Positions 1-7,556 are shown, counted from the stretch's first letter. The stretch is 11,104 bases of DNA from Trebonia sp. (GCA_030038035.1 JASHPP010000096.1:1-11104); one strand, 5' to 3'. A program made the numbers and translations. Notes: a model not told the origin generated them from the letters alone.

Positions 1-1
1 C

Positions 2-565
2 GCGTCCGGCGTCGCCTTGTTCGCCGTGGCCGCGCTGGTCGCGCTCATCGCCGCCGAGGTGCACCTGTCGGCCAGGTACGCGGCCGTCGCGGCGGCGTTG
101 GCCGCCTTCCTCGCCGGGACTGCCCTGCTTGGCCGGCTGCTCGGCGCGCGCACCGGCCCGCGCGCGGCCACCGCCCTGCTGCTGACCACGTCGATGCGCG
201 ACTTCGCGATCGCCGCAGGCCTCGCGACCGCCGCGTTCGGCCCGGCGGCCGCCGCTCCGCTGGGGTTGTACGGCATTCTCGTGCTGGTGTGGGGCACGGC
301 CGTGGCGGGCCGACTGCGCCGCCGCGCCCCTGGGGTTGCACGGCATCCTCGTGCTGGTGTGGGGCACGGCCGTGGCGGGCCGACTGCGGCGCCGCGCCCC
401 TGGGGTTGTACGGCATCCTCGTGCCGGTATGGGGCACGGCCGTGGCGGGCCGACTGCGGCGCCGCGCCGCCACCGCGCACGTTCCTGATCTGCCCAAGGC
501 CGGCGCCGCCGGCCAGCGCGGCGGCTCCTAAATGCCCTGATCAGGCGACTTTGTACACTCTGTGA
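2..565 (+). CDS. 3' end of a BASS/SBF-like membrane transporter with a frameshifted, repeat-extended C-terminus (5' partial)
   Basis: The frame is open from the left edge, so the N-terminal part lies outside. About 86 residues precede the repeat region. They form hydrophobic segments (around FAVAALVALIAAEV and AAVAAALAAFLAGTALLG), then LLLTTSMRDFAIAAGLATAAFG and a last helix, PLGLYGILVLVWGTAVAG. The S-M-R-D-F-A-I-A-A block followed by a helix ending in W-G resembles the C-terminal half of the bile acid:sodium symporter superfamily; the substrate is unknown and another secondary-transporter family is possible. Three 70-bp tandem copies (261-470) shift the frame. In the present frame the protein reads through copies 2 and 3 as a Pro/Arg/Gly-rich tail to a TGA at 563-565. 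The likely original end, after the Arg-rich cap, is in another frame and stops at TAA 529-531 (ending AGAAGQRGGS). The last helix is intact in copy 1, so the protein may still function. Confidence 0.5.
   Translation, partial: ASGVALFAVAALVALIAAEVHLSARYAAVAAALAAFLAGTALLGRLLGARTGPRAATALLLTTSMRDFAIAAGLATAAFGPAAAAPLGLYGILVLVWGTAVAGRLRRRAPGVARHPRAGVGHGRGGPTAAPRPWGCTASSCRYGARPWRADCGAAPPPRTFLICPRPAPPASAAAPKCPDQATLYTL
261..470. repeat. Three tandem copies of a 70-bp coding unit
   Basis: The copies are 261-330, 331-400 and 401-470, each starting TGGGGTTG(T/C)ACGGCAT. Copy 1 differs from copy 2 at 3 of 70 positions, and copy 2 from copy 3 at 4. The unit encodes the last predicted helix and the Arg-rich cap of the transporter. 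Because 70 leaves a remainder of 1 on division by 3, the same peptide (LGLYGILV.VWGTAVAGRLRRR) appears in a different frame in each copy. No stop codon interrupts the upstream frame across the array. The substitutions between copies argue against a simple assembly duplication, but cannot exclude one. Confidence 0.95.
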
Positions 566-618
566 CCATTTGGCGCCCGAAATGCCCGATTTGTCCACGA
601 ACAAAGTGTCCAAAGTCG
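546..618. repeat. Large imperfect inverted repeat in the convergent gap; possible bidirectional terminator
   Basis: The left arm 546-563 (CGACTTTGTACACTCTGT) pairs with the right arm 601-618 (ACAAAGTGTCCAAAGTCG) at 16 of 18 positions around a 37-nt loop. The loop contains the smaller palindrome GGCGCC and a CATTT/AAATG pair. The arms are markedly AT-richer than the surroundings. The repeat lies between the transporter end (531 or 565) and the convergent NTPase-WD40 gene (stop at 710), so RNA from either direction could fold. No U-tract follows either arm. It could instead be a copy of a dispersed palindromic element. Confidence 0.6.
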
Positions 619-620
619 TA

Positions 621-660
621 CTTGCGGGACTCCTGGGACGCCAGGGAAACGCCCGCCAAG
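621..660. repeat. Nested inverted repeat, terminator-like
   Basis: The outer arms CTTGCGGG (621-628) and CCCGCCAAG (652-660) pair with one bulged base. Inside them CCTGG (632-636) and CCAGG (641-645) form a second 5-bp stem with a GACG loop. It sits 50-90 bases downstream of the stop of the minus-strand NTPase-WD40 gene. No T-run is present. Confidence 0.4.
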
Positions 661-662
661 AG

Positions 663-682
663 CCAGCCGGCCGGCCGGCTGG
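663..682 (-). terminator. Perfect 20-bp GC palindrome downstream of the NTPase-WD40 gene
   Basis: CCAGCCGGCC followed by GGCCGGCTGG is its own reverse complement. It lies 27 bases past the minus-strand stop (710-712), a typical place for an actinobacterial U-less terminator hairpin. A protein-binding site or a chance GC palindrome are alternatives. Confidence 0.4.
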
Positions 683-709
683 GCACGGCGCGAGCGGGCC
701 GGGCGGTCC

Positions 710-3700
710 TCACTGGCACGGCACGCGGTACGGCACGTCGGGCACGTACGTCGACCACTCCTTAGCGGTGAGCGGCTGGCCGAGGTCGGCGCAGATGGCC
801 GCTTCCGCCGTGGCGGGGTCGGTATCCCACAGGTGCACGGTGCCGTCGTCGCTTGAGGCCGCGAGCTCACCGCCGGCCGGCGCGAACGCGACCGAGTACA
901 CGTGGCCGGCCGGTCCGGTGAGGGTGGCGATCAGCGACGGGCTGGCCGGGTTGGCGACATCCCACAGCCACACGGTGCCGTCGGTGACGCCGGCCGCCAG
1001 CGTGTCGCCGTCCGGGCTGAACGCCACCGCCCAGATGTACCCGGCCGGCCCGGTCAGCGGCGCGCCCACCAGGACCGGGCGTGCCGGGTTGGCGACGTTC
1101 CACAGGCGGATGGTCTTGTCCGCGCTGCTGATGGCGAGCAGCTTGCCGTCCGGGGTGAACGCCAGCCCGATCGCGTAGCTGGTGAACCCGCCGAGCGGCT
1201 TGCCGAGCAGGACCGGGCGGGCCGGGTCCGCCATGTCCCAGAGCCGGGTAAGGTTGTCAGTGCTCGCCGCGGCGAGCGTCCTGCCGTTGGGGGAGAAGAC
1301 CACCGTGTACACGTAGGTGCCCGAGTCGTGCACCGAACTCAGCTGACGCGGGCGGGCCGGATCGCTCACCGACCACAGCCGAACGGTCCCGTCGTCGCTG
1401 CCGGTGGCGAGGATCGCGCCGTCCGGGCTGAACGCGACCGTCTCGTCGTTGCCCATCGCGGTCACCCGGAACGGCCTGCCGAGCGGCGCGAGCGTGCCCG
1501 CGTTCAGCAGCCCGGCCGTGCCGTCGCTGTAGGCGACCGCGATGACGCGGCCGTCCGGTGAGTACGCGAGCCCGTTGACGAACGTGTTCGCGGGCAGCAG
1601 GTGCGTCGCGATCAGCTGGCGGGTGGCCGCGTTCCAGATCTGCACGTTCTGGCCGCCGACGGCGAGGATCTTTCCGTCCGGGCTGTAGGCGACCGACGTC
1701 GCCGCGTTCCCCGTCGCCAGCACAGGCGTCGGCACCGTCCACAGCGAGATCGTCCCGTCCGCGTCGCTGGACACGATCCGTCCCGGGCCGTCCCAGGCCA
1801 CCGAGGTGACCGGCTGCGTCTGCGGCAGCGTGTCGGCGAGCGCGCGGGTGGCCAGGTTCCAGACCAGCACGCTCGCGTCGGACGTGCCCGCCGCGAGGGT
1901 CGTCCCGTCCGGGCTGAACGCGACCGTGTTCACCCAGTTCGCCGCGCCGCTCAGCGTTCCGTCGGGGAAGGCCGCGCCGGCCGCGGCCGTGCCGCCCCGC
2001 GCGGCCGCGGCCAGCCGCCACAGCCACACTTTCTTATCCTGGCTGGCCGCGGCGAGCAGTCGGCCGTCCGGGCTGAACGCCACCCCGGAGACCTGCATGG
2101 CCGGCCCGGTGAGCGGCATGCCCGCGAACGCGACGGGCCTGTCAGGACTGGCGACGTTCCACAGCCAGACCGTGCCGGTCGCGGTGCCCGCCGCGAGCGT
2201 CCGGCCGTCCGGGCTGAACGCGACCGACTCCACGTACGCGTCCGCGCCCGGCACGGTCAGCGGCCTGCCGAGCGGCACGGCGCGGGCGGGGTCGGTCACG
2301 TTGAAGAGCCGGACGGTGTCATCCGCGCTGCCCACCGCGAGGGTGCGCCCATCGGGGCTGAACGCGACCGAGTAGATCGTGTTGCGCGGCCCGGTCAGCG
2401 GCACGCCGAGCGGGCGCGGCCGGGCCGGGTCCGACACGTCCCAGAGGCGGACCACCTGGCCGGCGCCGGCGGCGGCGAGCACGCGGCCGTCCGGGCTGAA
2501 CGCCGCCACGTACAGCGGATCGTTGAAGTTCTCCCCGGCCAGCGTGGCGACGAGAAAGGGATGGCCGGGATCGGCCACGTCCCACAGCCGGAGCGTGCCG
2601 TCGGCGCCGGCCGCCGCGAGCAGCGTGTGGTCCGGGCTGACCGCCGCCCACTGCACGATGCCCGGCGAGTCGACGATGCGGGCTGCCGACGCCGTGCCAG
2701 AAGACTCGAGCAGGCTGGCCGTCGCCAGCTGGGTGTGCACGAGGCCGTAGGCCGAGACGCTGAGCTGCGCGGCCAGCGACGGGTCCTGGCCGCGGATCTG
2801 GCCGGCCTCGAGCGCGGTCTCGTCCGCGCTCGTCTCCTGCTGCGCGGTCGAAGCCGCCTGGCGCTGCCTGAAGGCGTAGACCGTCAGCCCGGCGACCACG
2901 ACGACGAGGGCGGTCAGCACGGCCACGATGCCCTGCAGCCACCGGGTGCGGCGCCGCCGCGCACGCCGCAGGGCCGAATCCTGCGCGATCGAGGCGTCGA
3001 CGAATTCGGCGGCGAGCGCGGGCAGCGCGGCGCGGTTGTCCTCGTCCGCCACCCACTCCCTGGCCACCGCCAGCTGGCTGCCGCGCCACAGCGCGGCGTT
3101 CTCCCGGTCGGCGTCCGCCCACGTGCGGGCGCCCTGGGTGATCCGCCTGCGGGTGCGCAGCCCGTCCATGCCGCCCTCGATCCAGGACCGCAGCCGCGGC
3201 CAGGCCGTGAGCAGGGCGTCGTGCGTGATCTGGGCGGAGCCCGCGTCCACCGTGATCATCCGCTCGTCGACGAACGTGGCGAGCACCTGGTCGCCGTCGC
3301 CGCCCCAGTCGCGCAGCTCGCCGAGTTCGACGCTGGCGCGGCTCGGCGGCAGGTCGTCGGCCACGTGCACGAGCCGCAGGAACAGCCGTCTGGCCAGCTG
3401 CCGCTGGTCCGCGGAAAGGCTCCCGTACGCCCGCTCCGCGGACTGGGTCAGCGCGTCCTTGATCCCGCCGCTGGCCAGGTAGTCCGCGATCGTGAGCGTG
3501 CCGCCGCGGCTGTGTTCCCAGGTGGCGAGCATCGCGTGCGACAGCAGCGGCAGCGCGCCTGGCTCGTACGCGCCGCCCTGCGGCGCGTCGTGCGGGGCCA
3601 GGTCCGCGAGCAGCAGCCCGACCAGGCCATCTTCGACGTCCACGCGGGCCAGCCGGGCCGGCTCGGTCACCGCGCGGCACACCTGTTCCGCCGTCATCGG

Positions 3701-4513
3701 GCCGAGCACGACCTGCCGCGACTGCAGCGCGCTCGCCAGCGCGGGATAGCGGATGGCGTGGTCGTAGAAGTCGGCGCGCAGCGCGAGCACGACCAGCGCG
3801 GTCCTGGCCAGGTCGCACAGGCCGGCGATGAACTCCCGCCGCTGCGTCTCGTCCTGGCACAGCGTGAAGACCGCCTCGAACTGATCGACGATGACGGCCG
3901 GCCTGCCGCCGTCGGCCCCCTCCTGGCCGGGCGTCAGCCCGGCGAGGTGCGCCTTGAGGTCGGCGACGGGGGTGTGCGTCGGCTCGAGCACCGTCACCGG
4001 CCCGGCGATGCCGGGGGCCGCGTCGGCCAGTTCCCGCAGCCGGGGCAGCAGGCCGGCGCGCAGCAGCGACGACTTGCCCGCGCCGGAAGGCCCGACGAGC
4101 ATCAGCGGCAGCGCGGTCGCCTCGGCCGCGAGGTCGACGAGCAGGTTGGTGACTTCCTCGCGGCCGAAGAACCAGCGCGCGTCCTCGACCTCGAACCTCG
4201 CCAGGCCACGGTACGGGGTGTCGGTCTTCCGGCCCGGCGGCCGCCTGGCCCGGCGCAGCGCGGCCTCCCACCACGCTGTCGTGCCGGGATCGGCCTCCCC
4301 GCACACGTCGAGGATCCGCAGCAGCTGCTGGCGGTCGGCCGGCAGGTGGCGGCCGGAGAAGTAGTCGCCCGTGGTGCTGACCGGGATGCCGGTCGCCTTC
4401 GCGACCTCGCGGATCTTCAGTCCGGCACGCTCTCGCAGCGCGGTGAGCTCGCGGCCGAAGTCCGCTTGTGTCGCGATCCGCTCCGGGTCAGGGGAAGCCT
4501 GTTGGTCAGCCAT
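710..4513 (-). CDS. HTH - STAND-type NTPase - transmembrane - 14x WD40 repeat protein
   Basis: 1267 aa. In order: an XRE-like helix-turn-helix (about 17-75, RERAGLKIREVAKATGIPVS); the PYRGLARFEVEDARWFFGRE block at 100-119 that introduces actinobacterial nSTAND1-type NTPases; Walker A GPSGAGKSSL (141-150); Walker B PAVIVDQFE (205-213); a helical region to about 515; Arg-rich RRARRRRTRW; one membrane helix (about 528-548); a short linker; and 14 WD40 repeats (about 615-1232) ending near residues 644, 691, 737, 785, 832, 885, 925, 960, 1003, 1047, 1092, 1138, 1184 and 1229. The tail ICADLGQPLTAKEW...PYRVPC is typical of the family. Arginines on the N-side of the helix suggest NTPase in, propellers out. 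STAND proteins are ligand-triggered ATPase switches; this one's ligand and output are unknown. The ATG has GGGAGA three bases upstream. It is transcribed away from the LLM gene, from which hairpins separate it. Confidence 0.9.
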   Translation of the reverse strand: MADQQASPDPERIATQADFGRELTALRERAGLKIREVAKATGIPVSTTGDYFSGRHLPADRQQLLRILDVCGEADPGTTAWWEAALRRARRPPGRKTDTPYRGLARFEVEDARWFFGREEVTNLLVDLAAEATALPLMLVGPSGAGKSSLLRAGLLPRLRELADAAPGIAGPVTVLEPTHTPVADLKAHLAGLTPGQEGADGGRPAVIVDQFEAVFTLCQDETQRREFIAGLCDLARTALVVLALRADFYDHAIRYPALASALQSRQVVLGPMTAEQVCRAVTEPARLARVDVEDGLVGLLLADLAPHDAPQGGAYEPGALPLLSHAMLATWEHSRGGTLTIADYLASGGIKDALTQSAERAYGSLSADQRQLARRLFLRLVHVADDLPPSRASVELGELRDWGGDGDQVLATFVDERMITVDAGSAQITHDALLTAWPRLRSWIEGGMDGLRTRRRITQGARTWADADRENAALWRGSQLAVAREWVADEDNRAALPALAAEFVDASIAQDSALRRARRRRTRWLQGIVAVLTALVVVVAGLTVYAFRQRQAASTAQQETSADETALEAGQIRGQDPSLAAQLSVSAYGLVHTQLATASLLESSGTASAARIVDSPGIVQWAAVSPDHTLLAAAGADGTLRLWDVADPGHPFLVATLAGENFNDPLYVAAFSPDGRVLAAAGAGQVVRLWDVSDPARPRPLGVPLTGPRNTIYSVAFSPDGRTLAVGSADDTVRLFNVTDPARAVPLGRPLTVPGADAYVESVAFSPDGRTLAAGTATGTVWLWNVASPDRPVAFAGMPLTGPAMQVSGVAFSPDGRLLAAASQDKKVWLWRLAAAARGGTAAAGAAFPDGTLSGAANWVNTVAFSPDGTTLAAGTSDASVLVWNLATRALADTLPQTQPVTSVAWDGPGRIVSSDADGTISLWTVPTPVLATGNAATSVAYSPDGKILAVGGQNVQIWNAATRQLIATHLLPANTFVNGLAYSPDGRVIAVAYSDGTAGLLNAGTLAPLGRPFRVTAMGNDETVAFSPDGAILATGSDDGTVRLWSVSDPARPRQLSSVHDSGTYVYTVVFSPNGRTLAAASTDNLTRLWDMADPARPVLLGKPLGGFTSYAIGLAFTPDGKLLAISSADKTIRLWNVANPARPVLVGAPLTGPAGYIWAVAFSPDGDTLAAGVTDGTVWLWDVANPASPSLIATLTGPAGHVYSVAFAPAGGELAASSDDGTVHLWDTDPATAEAAICADLGQPLTAKEWSTYVPDVPYRVPCQ
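818..2671 (-). repeat. Fourteen WD40 repeats encoded in tandem
   Basis: Each repeat of about 40-53 codons carries VAFSPDGRTLA-like and V-x-L-W-[DN]-V blocks. On the plus strand the same coding block recurs as GTCCGGGCTGAACGC near 1010, 1422, 1909, 2068, 2209 and 2490. Fourteen repeats fit two seven-bladed beta-propellers. Repeat 9 is degenerate (GLLNA, no Trp), as is repeat 3 (LFNV). Confidence 0.85.
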
Positions 4514-4739
4514 GGGTCTCCCAAGGTGTCACCACGACATGCGCGTAAGGAAAGCTCGCGTCCGCAGGAGACCGCGCATGGAAGGGCGCCCCCCTAAGGA
4601 CCCTATGCATTGAGATGACACATGGACCGGCAGCGGAGTTCTTCGCGTTTTCGGATATCGATGCGAATTTGCGATCTGTCGCGCGCTTCGCCTTGCTTGT
4701 CCGACTCTGTCCGGACATAGGCGGCAAGCCTGCGTAAAG

Positions 4740-4754
4740 GCCCGCGAAGCGGGC
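4740..4754 (-). terminator. Short GC hairpin with a 3-nt loop
   Basis: GCCCGC-TTC-GCGGGC on the minus strand is a perfect 6-bp stem, followed in that direction by CTTTA. It lies between the LLM gene and the likely promoter of the NTPase-WD40 gene, so it may stop residual read-through. The stem is short and the T-run minimal. Confidence 0.35.
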
Positions 4755-4805
4755 ACAATGGCGCACCAGGGCGGGGACACGGGGCGGGGGCGCACCGGGG
4801 GGCGT

Positions 4806-4847
4806 GCGGTCCCGCGGACCGGATCCGATTCCGGGCCGCGGGACCGC
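4806..4847 (-). terminator. Strong hairpin terminator downstream of the LLM oxidoreductase gene
   Basis: GCGGTCCCGCGG (4806-4817) pairs perfectly with CCGCGGGACCGC (4836-4847). After one A/G mismatch, CCGGA (4819-4823) pairs with TCCGG (4830-4834) around a 6-nt loop: 17 pairs in all. It lies about 60 bases past the LLM stop on its strand. There is no T-run, as often seen in actinobacteria. Confidence 0.65.
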
Positions 4848-4884
4848 CACGGCCCACCCCCGATCTCCCGCGAACCCGGCCACG

Positions 4885-4902
4885 CTCCCGCGAACCCGGG
4901 AG
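4885..4902 (-). terminator. Small hairpin immediately after the LLM stop codon
   Basis: CTCCCG (4885-4890) pairs with CGGGAG (4897-4902) around a 6-nt loop, five bases past the minus-strand stop (4908-4910). It may act together with the larger hairpin at 4806-4847. Confidence 0.4.
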
Positions 4903-4907
4903 CCTGG

Positions 4908-5738
4908 CTATTCGCCCGTGAACTCGGCGACGGCCGCCTCGAACGCGTCGAAGGCCCGCTCCACCGGCCCGCGCTGCGCCGAAGGCAGCCAGTGCACCGC
5001 CCGCGCGAACCCAGCCGCCGCGTACGCTTCGAGCACCCGCGGATCGGCAGGCACGCCCATCACGATCAGTCCCACCGCCCGGTCCGCCCGCGCCCGCAGC
5101 TCCTTCGCCCGCTCCAGGATCCCCGCGGGCGCGTGGTTCGGGATCCAGGCGTCCCCGAACGCGAGCACCCGGTCAAGCACGCCCGGCCCGTCCCCGCCGA
5201 CGAGCACCGGCGGGTGCGGCCGTTGCGCGGGCTTCGGCCACGACCAGATCCGGTCGAACGACACGTGCGACCCGGCGTAGCTGGCCTCCTCGGACGTCCA
5301 GATCGCCTTCATGGCCTCCACGCGCTCCCGCATGATCGCCATCCGGACCCGCGGGTCGGTGCCGTGGTTGGCCATCTCTTCCCTGTTCCAGCCCGCGCCG
5401 ACGCCGAACTCGAACCGCCCGCCGGACAGGACGTCGACCGACGCGACCTCCTTGGCGGTGATGATCGGGTCCCGCTGGATCACCAGGCACACGCCGGACC
5501 CGACCCGCAGCCGGGTGGTCGCGGTCACCGCGGCGGTTACCGCGACGAACAGGTCGAACGTGTGCGCGTACCTGCGCGGCAGCGGCCGCCCGCCAGGCCA
5601 GGGCGTCGCCCGGCTCGCGGGGATGTGCGTGTGCTCGGGGAAGAACAGCGACTCGTGCCCGCGCTGCTCGGCCAGCCGCGCCACGTCGGCGGGCGCGATC
5701 GCATCGTGTGTCGGGAAGATGGCTACACCGGTGTCCAT
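4908..5738 (-). CDS. LLM-class (F420-type) oxidoreductase
   Basis: 276 aa, a full-length luciferase-like (LLM) flavin/F420-type TIM barrel. The N-terminus has FPTHDAI followed by LAEQRGHESLFFPEHTHIP (about 22-40). The signature RLRVGSGVCLVIQRDP (76-91), then AKEVASVDVLSGGRFEFGVG (95-114) and GAGWNREEM, is the conserved core of the actinobacterial subfamily related to Mycobacterium Rv2161c. PPVLVGG (176-182) is the later conserved strand. Members usually reduce or oxidise small organic substrates with F420H2/F420; the substrate cannot be read here and FMN use cannot be excluded. There is no clear Shine-Dalgarno before the ATG. A GATAAT box lies 13 bases upstream, so the leader is probably very short. 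The gene diverges from the acyl-CoA synthetase gene, and hairpins follow its stop. Confidence 0.85.
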   Translation of the reverse strand: MDTGVAIFPTHDAIAPADVARLAEQRGHESLFFPEHTHIPASRATPWPGGRPLPRRYAHTFDLFVAVTAAVTATTRLRVGSGVCLVIQRDPIITAKEVASVDVLSGGRFEFGVGAGWNREEMANHGTDPRVRMAIMRERVEAMKAIWTSEEASYAGSHVSFDRIWSWPKPAQRPHPPVLVGGDGPGVLDRVLAFGDAWIPNHAPAGILERAKELRARADRAVGLIVMGVPADPRVLEAYAAAGFARAVHWLPSAQRGPVERAFDAFEAAVAEFTGE

Positions 5739-5751
5739 AATGAAAGACCCT

Positions 5752-5757
5752 ATTATC
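5752..5757 (-). promoter_or_regulatory. Putative -10 box for the LLM oxidoreductase gene
   Basis: The minus strand reads GATAAT, matching 5 of 6 bases of TATAAT, in otherwise very GC-rich DNA. Its downstream edge is 13 bases from the ATG, which places the transcription start only about 6-7 bases before the start codon. No good -35 hexamer is visible. Confidence 0.45.
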
Positions 5758-5832
5758 CCGAACGGACAGTGCCGTCTCCCCGCCCCACCGGCCGCCGGCC
5801 CCGTGGACGCGGCGCCGGCGCGGGTACCAAGC

Positions 5833-5838
5833 TAGAGT
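5833..5838 (+). promoter_or_regulatory. Weak candidate -10 box for the acyl-CoA synthetase gene
   Basis: TAGAGT fits TAnnnT and lies about 31 bases upstream of the ATG at 5870, in the divergent 131-bp region. No recognisable -35 is correctly spaced. The ribosome binding site GAGGGGAG (5856-5863) is six bases from the ATG. Confidence 0.25.
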
Positions 5839-5869
5839 CCGGCGGCCGCGGCGGCGAGGGGAGCAAGTC

Positions 5870-7489
5870 ATGGCGGAGAAGAGCTACACGTCGGCGGTCT
5901 CGGCGGCGCCGCTGCTCGGCGACACGATCGGGGAGAACTTCGACCGCGCGGTCGCCGGGTACCCGGGCCGGATGGCGCTCGCGGACGTGCCGGCCGGCCG
6001 CCAGTGGACGTACGCCGAACTCGCCGCGGAAGTCGACGCGCTCGCCCTGGCCCTGCTCGGGCTGGGGATCACCAAGGGGGACCGGGTCGGGATCTGGGCG
6101 CCGAACTGCGCCGAGTGGGTCTACACCCAGTACGCCACCGCGAAGATCGGCGCGATCCTGGTGAACATCAACCCCGCCTACCGCATCAGCGAGCTCGAGT
6201 TCGTGCTGAACCAGTCGGGCACGCGGCTGCTTGTCGCCGCGCAGCGGCTGAAGACCTCCGACTACGCGGCGATGATCGCCGAAGTCCGGCCGCGCTGCCC
6301 GCGCCTGGAACAGGTCGTGCTGCTTGGCTCAGGCGCCTGGACCTCGCTGCTCGACGCCGGCCACGGCGCCGACCGGTCCGCGCTCGGCGCGATCGAGCTG
6401 AGCGCCGACGACCCGATCAACATCCAGTACACCTCGGGGACCACCGGGTTCCCTAAGGGCGCCACGCTGTCCCACCACAACATCCTGAACAACGGGTACT
6501 TCGTCGGGGAGCTGTGCAACTACACCCACGAGGACAGGATCTGCATCCCGGTGCCGTTCTACCATTGCTTCGGGATGGTGATGGGGAACCTGGCGGCGAC
6601 CAGCCACGGCGCGGCGATCGTGATACCCGCGTCGGCGTTCGACCCGGCGGCGACCCTGGCGGCGGTGCAGGCCCAGGGCTGCACGTCGCTGTACGGGGTG
6701 CCGACGATGTTCATCGCCGAGCTCGCGGTGCCCGGCTTCGACACGTTCGACCTGTCCAGCCTGCGCACCGGCATCATGGCAGGCTCGCCCTGCCCGGTCG
6801 AGGTGATGAAGCAGGTCATCGACCGGATGGGCATGACCGAGGTGTCGATCTGCTACGGCATGACGGAGACCTCGCCCGTGTCCACCCAGACCCGGATGGA
6901 CGACTCGATCGAGCGCCGGGTGGCGACCGTCGGCCGGGTGGGCCCGCACATCGAGGTCAAGGTGATCGACCCCGCGACGGGCCTGACCGTGCCGCGCGGC
7001 ACTCCAGGCGAGCTGTGCACCCGCGGCTACTCGGTGATGCTCGGCTACTGGGAGCAGCCCGACAAGACCGCCGAGGTCGTCGACGCCGCCCGCTGGATGC
7101 ACACAGGCGACCTCGCCGTGATGGACGACGACGGCTACCTGTCGATCACCGGCCGGATCAAGGACATGGTGATCAGGGGCGGCGAGAACGTCTACCCGCG
7201 CGAGGTCGAGGAGTTCCTCTACACCCACCCCGACATCCTGGACGCGCAGGTGATCGGGGTGCCGGACCCCAAGTACGGCGAGGAACTGATGGCCTGGATC
7301 CGGCTGCGGCCAGGCGCCGCCGCGCTGACCGCGCAGGCGCTGCGCGAGTTCTGCGACGGGAAGCTGGCGCACTACAAGATCCCGCGCTACGTGCACATCA
7401 CGGACGAGTTCCCGATGACCGTCACCGGCAAGGTCCGCAAGGTGGAGATGCGCGAGAGGTCCATCGAAATCCTCGGCCGCACGCCGTAA
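5870..7489 (+). CDS. Acyl-CoA synthetase (AMP-binding, FadD-like)
   Basis: 539 aa, full length for an acyl-CoA synthetase of the ANL superfamily. These enzymes activate a carboxylic acid with ATP to an acyl-AMP, then transfer it to CoA. Visible motifs: the phosphate-binding loop [11 protein letters not shown] (187-197), YHCFGMV (231-237), YGMTETSP (329-336), TGD with the ribose-binding Asp (412-414), the hinge [20 protein letters not shown] (428-447), and [10 protein letters not shown] (515-524) with the adenylation Lys at 521. The overall pattern, including [13 protein letters not shown] after the P-loop, is like medium/long-chain fatty-acid ligases of the ACSF2/FadD35 type; chain length cannot be assigned. 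No signal peptide or carrier domain is present. The start is fixed by GAGGGGAG six bases upstream of the ATG. The divergent LLM oxidoreductase may share its pathway. Confidence 0.93.
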   Translation: MAEKSYTSAVSAAPLLGDTIGENFDRAVAGYPGRMALADVPAGRQWTYAELAAEVDALALALLGLGITKGDRVGIWAPNCAEWVYTQYATAKIGAILVNINPAYRISELEFVLNQSGTRLLVAAQRLKTSDYAAMIAEVRPRCPRLEQVVLLGSGAWTSLLDAGHGADRSALGAIELSADDPINIQYTSGTTGFPKGATLSHHNILNNGYFVGELCNYTHEDRICIPVPFYHCFGMVMGNLAATSHGAAIVIPASAFDPAATLAAVQAQGCTSLYGVPTMFIAELAVPGFDTFDLSSLRTGIMAGSPCPVEVMKQVIDRMGMTEVSICYGMTETSPVSTQTRMDDSIERRVATVGRVGPHIEVKVIDPATGLTVPRGTPGELCTRGYSVMLGYWEQPDKTAEVVDAARWMHTGDLAVMDDDGYLSITGRIKDMVIRGGENVYPREVEEFLYTHPDILDAQVIGVPDPKYGEELMAWIRLRPGAAALTAQALREFCDGKLAHYKIPRYVHITDEFPMTVTGKVRKVEMRERSIEILGRTP

Positions 7490-7556
7490 CCGCGGAACTT
7501 TGGCCGCCGAGCCAGCCGCCCAGACCACCCGGATAGGCGCGAGCAGAACTGAGCGC

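Larger units (their letters stand above)
4514..4907. other. Intergenic region between the LLM oxidoreductase and the NTPase-WD40 gene
   Basis: 394 bases with no convincing gene. The LLM-proximal half has direct copies of CTCCCGCGAACCCGG (4865-4879 and 4885-4899) and three hairpins, listed separately. The NTPase-proximal half is AT-richer and should hold the NTPase-WD40 promoter. A minus-strand TAGGGT (plus 4600-4605) fits the TAnnnT form of a -10 box, without a good -35. Direct copies of TGTCCG (4698-4703 and 4708-4713) include the palindrome TGTCCGGACA (4708-4717). Confidence 0.6.

Noticed and set aside
261..470. The 70-bp repeats as a CRISPR array
   Set aside because: The copies are directly abutting with no unique spacers and encode a transmembrane helix.
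2319..4304. A 661-codon minus-strand frame inside the NTPase-WD40 gene
   Set aside because: An alternative frame of the same strand; the protein is Arg/Gly/Ala low-complexity and lacks all the domains seen in the correct frame.
1601..4597. A 998-codon open frame antisense to the NTPase-WD40 gene
   Set aside because: It is Arg/Gly/Ala-rich with no domain. Its length follows from the high GC of the opposite strand, where the real gene has Walker motifs and WD40 repeats.
4758..6164. A 468-codon plus-strand frame across the LLM gene and into the ligase gene
   Set aside because: It is low-complexity, overlaps two well-supported genes in other frames, and runs through the terminator hairpin.
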